From Rugalucina vietnamica (taxonomy: Eukaryota; Mollusca; Bivalvia; Lucinida; Lucinidae), in NCBI GenBank assembly GCA_964017185.1, contig OZ024869.1, forward strand, positions 704,501 to 768,500: DNA of 64,000 nucleotides, read 5' to 3'. Position 1 is the first letter of the stretch, and each line of letters opens with the position of its first letter. The notes beneath the pieces were generated by a model that was not told the DNA's origin, ran no database searches, and was given only the letters and a program-made list of their open reading frames with translations. A program made the translations under genes and the position numbers. Shown in pieces: positions 59,176 to 64,000 of this stretch.

Positions 59176-62100
59176 CTAGAATTTGATAACCGGGGAAAGT
59201 GAAATGTCTTCTGCAGAGTAAAATGTAGAGGAGTTTTCCTTTAAATGTATTAAACGCTCTAACAAAAGATTTGTTTTTTTCATCTCATCTAACTTTTTTA
59301 ATTGAATGTCAAACAAATGTTTCTTTAGATTAACTTTCTCCTGTTGGAGGTCCAATAGTCTGTCTCTGTAGCCGTCCGTGTAACCGCTGTCATCTGAAAA
59401 GTGATGTTAGAGCAAAAGTAAATACTATTTGTTTGTCCTTAATATTAACCCAAAATCATATGCTCAGAGGCAAAAGTTAAGTCAGTGAAAATACCGTATT
59501 CGTTCTAATTAGCGCACATGCTCCAATAAGCGCACACCCTGGTCATTTCCGAAAACCATGGTCATAAGCGCACATTGCTAGATTAACATATTGGTATTTT
59601 ATACCATTTTTACACATAAATTTCGTATTAACTGCATTAAAACTTTACATTAGCTTATCAAACACTATTTTGCAACAATTGGAACACTTAAACGACATCA
59701 TCTTCTGTATTTTTGACATGGAAATTTTAGCAGTTCGTGTGATGTTTTCGTTCCTAATGTGCGCTTATTAGAACAATATTTTGTTACCTTAACTTTAAGT
59801 TATTTTGAAAAGTTAAGCGCACTGTGCGCTAATTAGAACGAATACGGTATATGTTAAATCCCATTGGCAGGGCAGCGCGGTGGCATAGTGGTAGTGCATC
59901 AGACTCGGAACTGAGAGGTCCTGGATTTAATCCCCACAGGCGGCCCTTGTGTTGTGTCCTTGAGCAACACACATTAATTCCCCATAGTACTGGTTAAACC
60001 CAGAAAGTGTTGGCTCCGTCCCGGCATGACTGCAAAAATTGTTGACTTGGACATTAAGCCTCAATACAAACAAACATATCCCATTAGGAGTACTGAAGTC
60101 ACTCTACCTTCAAAACTCTGTTAGTTTGGATTGAAATTTCCAATTAAAATCCATGACAATAACCTAACATTTCCAAGAAAAACATTTGAAATATTTTGTG
60201 AGGTGGTGGTACATACCATAATTTCTGGGCTTATTAAATAAAAAATATTAAAGGTAAATCTCTAAATTATGACTTGTTATTACACAAAACTGGGGCAGAA
60301 TTTTGCTAATTGTTTGGATTTTTGACAGATATGATTTAACACTATGGCTTAATTCGGCTGGAAAATGGACACTTTTCCGCATTTTTTGATATGTATATAC
60401 CTTTTTATTTCCTCATATGAAAGGTGACTGATTGATTAGGTTTAACTGTACACAGATGATATACTCAACAAAAAAGTAAAGGAAAATGTATTTGAGGGTC
60501 TGTAACACAAAAACTGTTATATTTCTTTATGAAGTGTCTTTTTATAGCCCCTCTTTGGAAAAGTGGGGCTATACTGGATTCACCCTGTCTTTCCCTGATT
60601 CCGTGAATATTTGGTTTCTGCTCAATATCTTGGGAACCAATTGACAGAATCTGACAAAATTTTGTATGCACATCAACATTGACAAGACCTAGCTTTGGAT
60701 TGTTGCCCATCATTTTTTGCACAATTTTGACAGAGTAATAGCCCTTGATTGACGTCAGAATTTCGTTTGCGCTCAATATCTTGAGAACGAATTGACAGAA
60801 TCTGACCATATTTTGTATGAACATCAACATTGATAAAATCTAGCTTCGGATTGTTGCCCATCAGTTTTCTTAAAATTTTGACAGAGTTACTGCCCTTGAT
60901 TTATGTCAGAATTTTGGTTCCTCTCAATATCTTGAGAACACATTGACAGAATCTGACCATATTTTGTATGCACATCATCAATGACAAGATCTAGCTCGGG
61001 ATTGTTGCCTTCCTTTTTTGGCAAAATTTTGACGGAGTTACGGGCCTTGATTGATGTCAGAATTTCATTTCCGCTCTATATTTTGAGAACGAATGAACAG
61101 AACTGAACAAATTTTGACGTCAGAATTTTGTTTCTGCTCAATATCTTGAGAATCTGACCAAATTTTTGTATGCTTATCAAAACTGACAAGATCTAGCTTG
61201 GGATTGCAGTGATTTTTTTCGCTATAAAACCGACTCCGGTTTTAGGAGTCGTTCCCAATGGCAAAAAGTATCTTTTTTTCCCAAATGATAGATTAAAAAT
61301 TCCCAATGTGAGAAAGTTTCCTAATCAGGCTCACAAAAGCAACCACAATTTATACATGTACTGTTTAAACCACCAATTGGTCAGTAAATTTGACATTTGT
61401 GACAAGGAATAACACTCATTTTCATGTTGATTACTTTTTAAAACAAAATACTGTAACACATATAATGATATTTTTACTGGTCTTTAGATAAAGCTGGACG
61501 ATTTTCCCTACTGACGATAAAATTAGGTTATTTTTCCCAACTGAACCGGTACTGGTACCGTTCCCAAAATGCTGAAAAAAATCACTGGATTGTCGCCCAT
61601 CATTTTTTGCCAAATTTTGACTAGAGTTACCGCCCTTTATTGACCTCAGAATATTTCATTTCCCCTCAATATCTTGATAACAAATTGACAGAATCTGACC
61701 AAATTTTGTATGCAGTTGCACATCAACATTGACAAGATCTACCTTTGGATTATTGCCCATCATTTTTCGCAAAATTTTGACTGAGTTACGGCCCTTGATT
61801 GACTGCAGAATTTCGTTTCCGTTCAATATCTTGAGAACAATTGACAAAATCTTACCAATCTTTTTATGTGCATCAACATTGATAAGATCTAGCTTGGAAT
61901 TAAGAATAAATTGACAGAACTAATCAAATTTCGCATGCACATCAACATTGACAAGATCTAGCATGGGATTGTTGCCCGTCGTTTTTCTCCAAAGGAGGCT
62001 GATTTCTCAGCATCAAAGTCGGCATGGTGTTGGTAAGATTCAAGAATTTGTTGGCTGTGGTGCTTTGCAGCCTGATAATGCCATCTAGGAAATGATGCTG

Positions 62101-63842
62101 ATGCAGAAAAAACAGTATGAAATGTCTCAACATCTTGTCTTGTGCACTGATCTGTTGTCATAAGAAAACTCATCTTCAAAGTCTATGCTTTTAAGGCAAG
62201 AGTCTACATTGACACCTTTTACTCAAACCAAGCATTATTGCAATTTTGTGAAAACTGGATTGACGACTAGTCAATTTTGACATTGTTTTTCTCAGCCACC
62301 GCTGATGCTACAAGCTCAAATGAGGCCTCATTGGAAAGATTAAAAGACACTTTATTCTATACTAAAGTTTAAGTTTGAAAATTTTTACAACTTTTCACTA
62401 GATTTATTGCAATAAGCACTCAAACACATTTTCCTTAACTTTTTTGTTGAGTATATTATACATCGTCTTTTCGGAAAGCAAATACATAGAGGATATTTAC
62501 TTTTTTGAGGTGAATACCGAGATGAAATATATTTGGTATTTACCGATAAAAAAGTAAATTTTCTTTTTATTTTATACAATACACGGGCATTTTCCTATTC
62601 GCAAAGCAGGCGGTGAAAATGCAAAAACCAAAAATTTTGGAAAACAAATAATTTTGGTACCACATTGTTCCTAACATTCTAACTAAGAAAATGAATACCC
62701 ACACTTTATCTTTTCGTTCGTAAATAACAGAGTTATAGTCATTTGAATTTCTGAAGTGAGGCACATTTAATGACGTCAAGTGAATGGAAACATCAGAATT
62801 AATCCAAACTCTACAGTGAAAATATCGGCTGATATCAATCACTAGTGAAAATATCAATATCAATTTTGCAGTGAAAATATCACTTTTATCCATTTTTGAT
62901 ATACATTAATTTCACTGCTAAGTATATAATAAATCATACTTACAGTTACTTGATGATTTATCTTTCTTCCTTTTCTTAACTGGCACTTGTTCATGTTCAT
63001 TCTGTGTTGTGCCTACAGTGAGAGAAAGCATTTGATAAAAACTTACTGGTAGTAAAACCTAAAATTTGCAGATGTTTCCTTTGGGTCCATTGAAACTGAC
63101 AGTATTATGTGTTAAACTGTGTTACGATTAGGTATCTACAATAGCAATAGAGGAAAATTATTACTTTGGGAGCCAAGACATGAGCATTGTTGTTGACCTT
63201 GCAACACGTGCTGAGGCAGTTCTAATGCGTAGGTTGGTTTTGAATCTGTAAATTTTACTAAAGTCCTGATTATTTCGCCTGTAACCATGATATCGAATAA
63301 GGACGATTGTGTAAACATTTTTATTTCACTGGATTTAGTTATGACCAGATATGATTGCCTCCTTTTAGATAAATATATTTATCATATGACGTCGCTGTTT
63401 TCCAGTGGATAACGTCATGTCATAAAAATCGTATGAACACACGTGTAATAACACTTTGGCGGGAATACGTAACGTCATTGACGACGTCCGCAACAACAAT
63501 GTAAATTTTCATTGAAAATATGTCCACTTCGAAGGCGATAAAATCCTATTTTAAAAGTCATATGATAAAACGAATCTTACACTCGTGGTCATTTCATATG
63601 AAATTTATTAAACTCGCCAAAGGCTCGTTTAATAAATTTCATATGAAATGACCACTCGTGTAAGATCTGATCCTCTATGTATGCTAAACTTTTGGCAAAT
63701 GGTATATTACAAGGTTGAGAGTTTGTTGTGGTGTCTAACGGCGTAGCAGAAGCTGAAGATGTAGATGTAGTGTAGATTGGCAAACAGCTGGTTTTCTGAC
63801 AAGTTCTGGTACTTGATAGTGTGTTCTCAAGTGTGACAGGCA
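59176..63842 (-). CDS. Myb/SANT-like Harbinger partner protein, three C-terminal exons (partial)
   Basis: Minus strand: exons 63842-63711, 63012-62944 and 59393-59176, each entered and left in phase 1, with donors GTAATA and GTAAGT and acceptors ATTTCAG, CACTGTAG and CTTTTCAG. The first gives a Ser/Thr-rich linker (SSTRTCQKTSCLPIYTTSTS); the second a likely nuclear localisation signal (VPVKKRKKDKSS); the third a Leu/Lys-rich coiled coil (LLDLQQEKVNLKKHLFDIQL, KKLDEMKKTNLLLERLIHL) to TAG at 59176. This C-terminal layout is known from Myb/SANT-like DNA-binding partners of PIF/Harbinger transposases (NAIF1-like). The DNA-binding domain should lie beyond the right edge. The 3.5-kb intron is full of repeats. 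It converges on the HARBI1-like gene, 3.6 kb between stops. Confidence 0.65.
59494..59847. mobile_element. TA-flanked MITE (pogo/mariner-like)
   Basis: Perfect inverted ends CCGTATTCGTTCTAATTAGC (24 bp, to GCGCAC) with TA on both sides. 354 bp with internal AAGCGCAC/GTGCGCTT repeats. The TIR pattern resembles pogo/Tigger-derived MITEs. In the intron of the Myb-like gene. Confidence 0.9.
59872..60080 (+). mobile_element. tRNA-derived SINE
   Basis: A box in GCGGTGGCATAGTGGTAGTG, B box GGTCCTGGATTTAATCCCC, central TTGTGTCCTTGAGCAACACA (shared with the SINE at 8.2 kb) and tail GACATTAAGCCTCAATACAA with AACA repeats. The core resembles V-type SINEs. Confidence 0.85.
60560..61985. repeat. Tandem repeat of about 150 bp, interrupted by a MITE
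   Basis: About seven units with TTTCGTTT-CGCTCAATATCTTGAGAAC, TTGACAGAATCTGACCAAAT, ACATCAACATTGACAAGATC and GGATTGTTGCCCATCA. Short frames on both strands are repeat noise. Confidence 0.85.
61207..61587. mobile_element. TIR MITE inserted in the tandem repeat
   Basis: Inverted ends CAGTGATTTTTTTC / GAAAAAAATCACTG; the interior contains an imperfect ACCGACTCCGGT/ACCGGTACTGGT motif and GTTCCCAA. GATTG flanks both sides, but the full target duplication is unclear. hAT-like by its terminal CAGTG. Confidence 0.8.
61990..62935. other. Intron DNA with one unassigned minus-strand frame
   Basis: A 73-codon minus frame (62179-61958) reads FHTVFSASASFPRWHYQAAK with non-repeat-like composition, but no splice borders or family were recognised, and the flanking Myb-like exons join in phase without it. 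Nothing else seen apart from CAGTGAAAATATCA words near 62820-62880. Confidence 0.3.
63575..63665. repeat. Long near-perfect palindrome
   Basis: Arms of about 40 bp, starting TCTTACACTCGTGGTCATTT and matching except at two adjacent positions, around a loop of about 10 bp. It lies 46 bp from the Myb-like exon at 63711, in its intron. Confidence 0.85.
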
Positions 63843-64000
63843 CTGAAATTATATGTAATACAAGTCAATTCGGTTACTTGAAACTGAGAGTGGGAAATAT
63901 ATTAAGCTGTCAGAAAGGCTGCATGCCAAATGTTCTGCAGACCTGTGCAACAGAAGATGAGCAACACTGGTTGAATGCACAAAGTTGGTTAATTCAGGAG

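Noticed and set aside
63136..63318. Minus-strand 60-residue frame between Myb-like exons
   Set aside because: No splice borders of matching phase; exons 63711-63842 and 62944-63012 join in phase without it.

Overview
The window is eukaryotic nuclear DNA, AT-rich and dense in repeats, most likely from a bivalve mollusc. This rests on spliceosomal exon structure, a eukaryotic tRNA-Ala(AGC), several tRNA-derived SINEs, many TIR-bounded MITEs, GACCTTGACC-rich dispersed repeats, and gene families typical of bivalves (BTB, CUB, HARBI1-like). No bacterial-style operons are present. Most open frames are repeat noise, so genes were rebuilt from short exons whose splice phases agree.

Layout. 0.6-2.7 kb: broken LINE, minus strand. 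3.3-6.8 kb: unrecognised single-pass membrane protein gene with two homologous alternative last exons; a hairpin MITE and tRNA-Ala lie in its first intron. 7.7-9.0 kb: minus-strand two-exon BTB gene with two frameshifts. 10.2-16 kb: foldback structure, tandem repeats, a TIR element with a nested SINE. 17.1-18.2 kb: small secreted cysteine-rich peptide gene followed by a partial duplicate. 18.4-21.3 kb: minus-strand OTU-domain remnant, probably from a Helitron, broken by a hAT-type MITE and flanked or invaded by a 42-bp minisatellite and a CCCTA pentamer array. 21.6-36.0 kb: duplicated blocks, then a near-identical tandem array E1-S-E2-S-E3, where E is a TIR-bounded element of about 4.74 kb (E1 internally deleted) and S a 1.33-kb spacer. 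36.05-36.4 kb: promoter-like patch with two TCTCGCGAGA motifs and a ZNF143/Staf-like site. 39.2-44.25 kb: five phase-consistent exons of a two-CUB protein, apparently cut short. 44.4-55.6 kb: intact six-exon HARBI1-like PIF/Harbinger nuclease (346 aa, DDE residues kept). 59.2-63.8 kb and beyond: minus-strand gene for what looks like the C-terminal part of the Myb/SANT-like partner of Harbinger transposases.

The two Harbinger-type genes converge and could be an autonomous two-gene transposon or a retained pair. The remaining DNA is mostly MITEs, SINEs and tandem repeats, several nested with readable target-site duplications. Gene functions are family-level inferences from motifs and exon phase; no database search was run.
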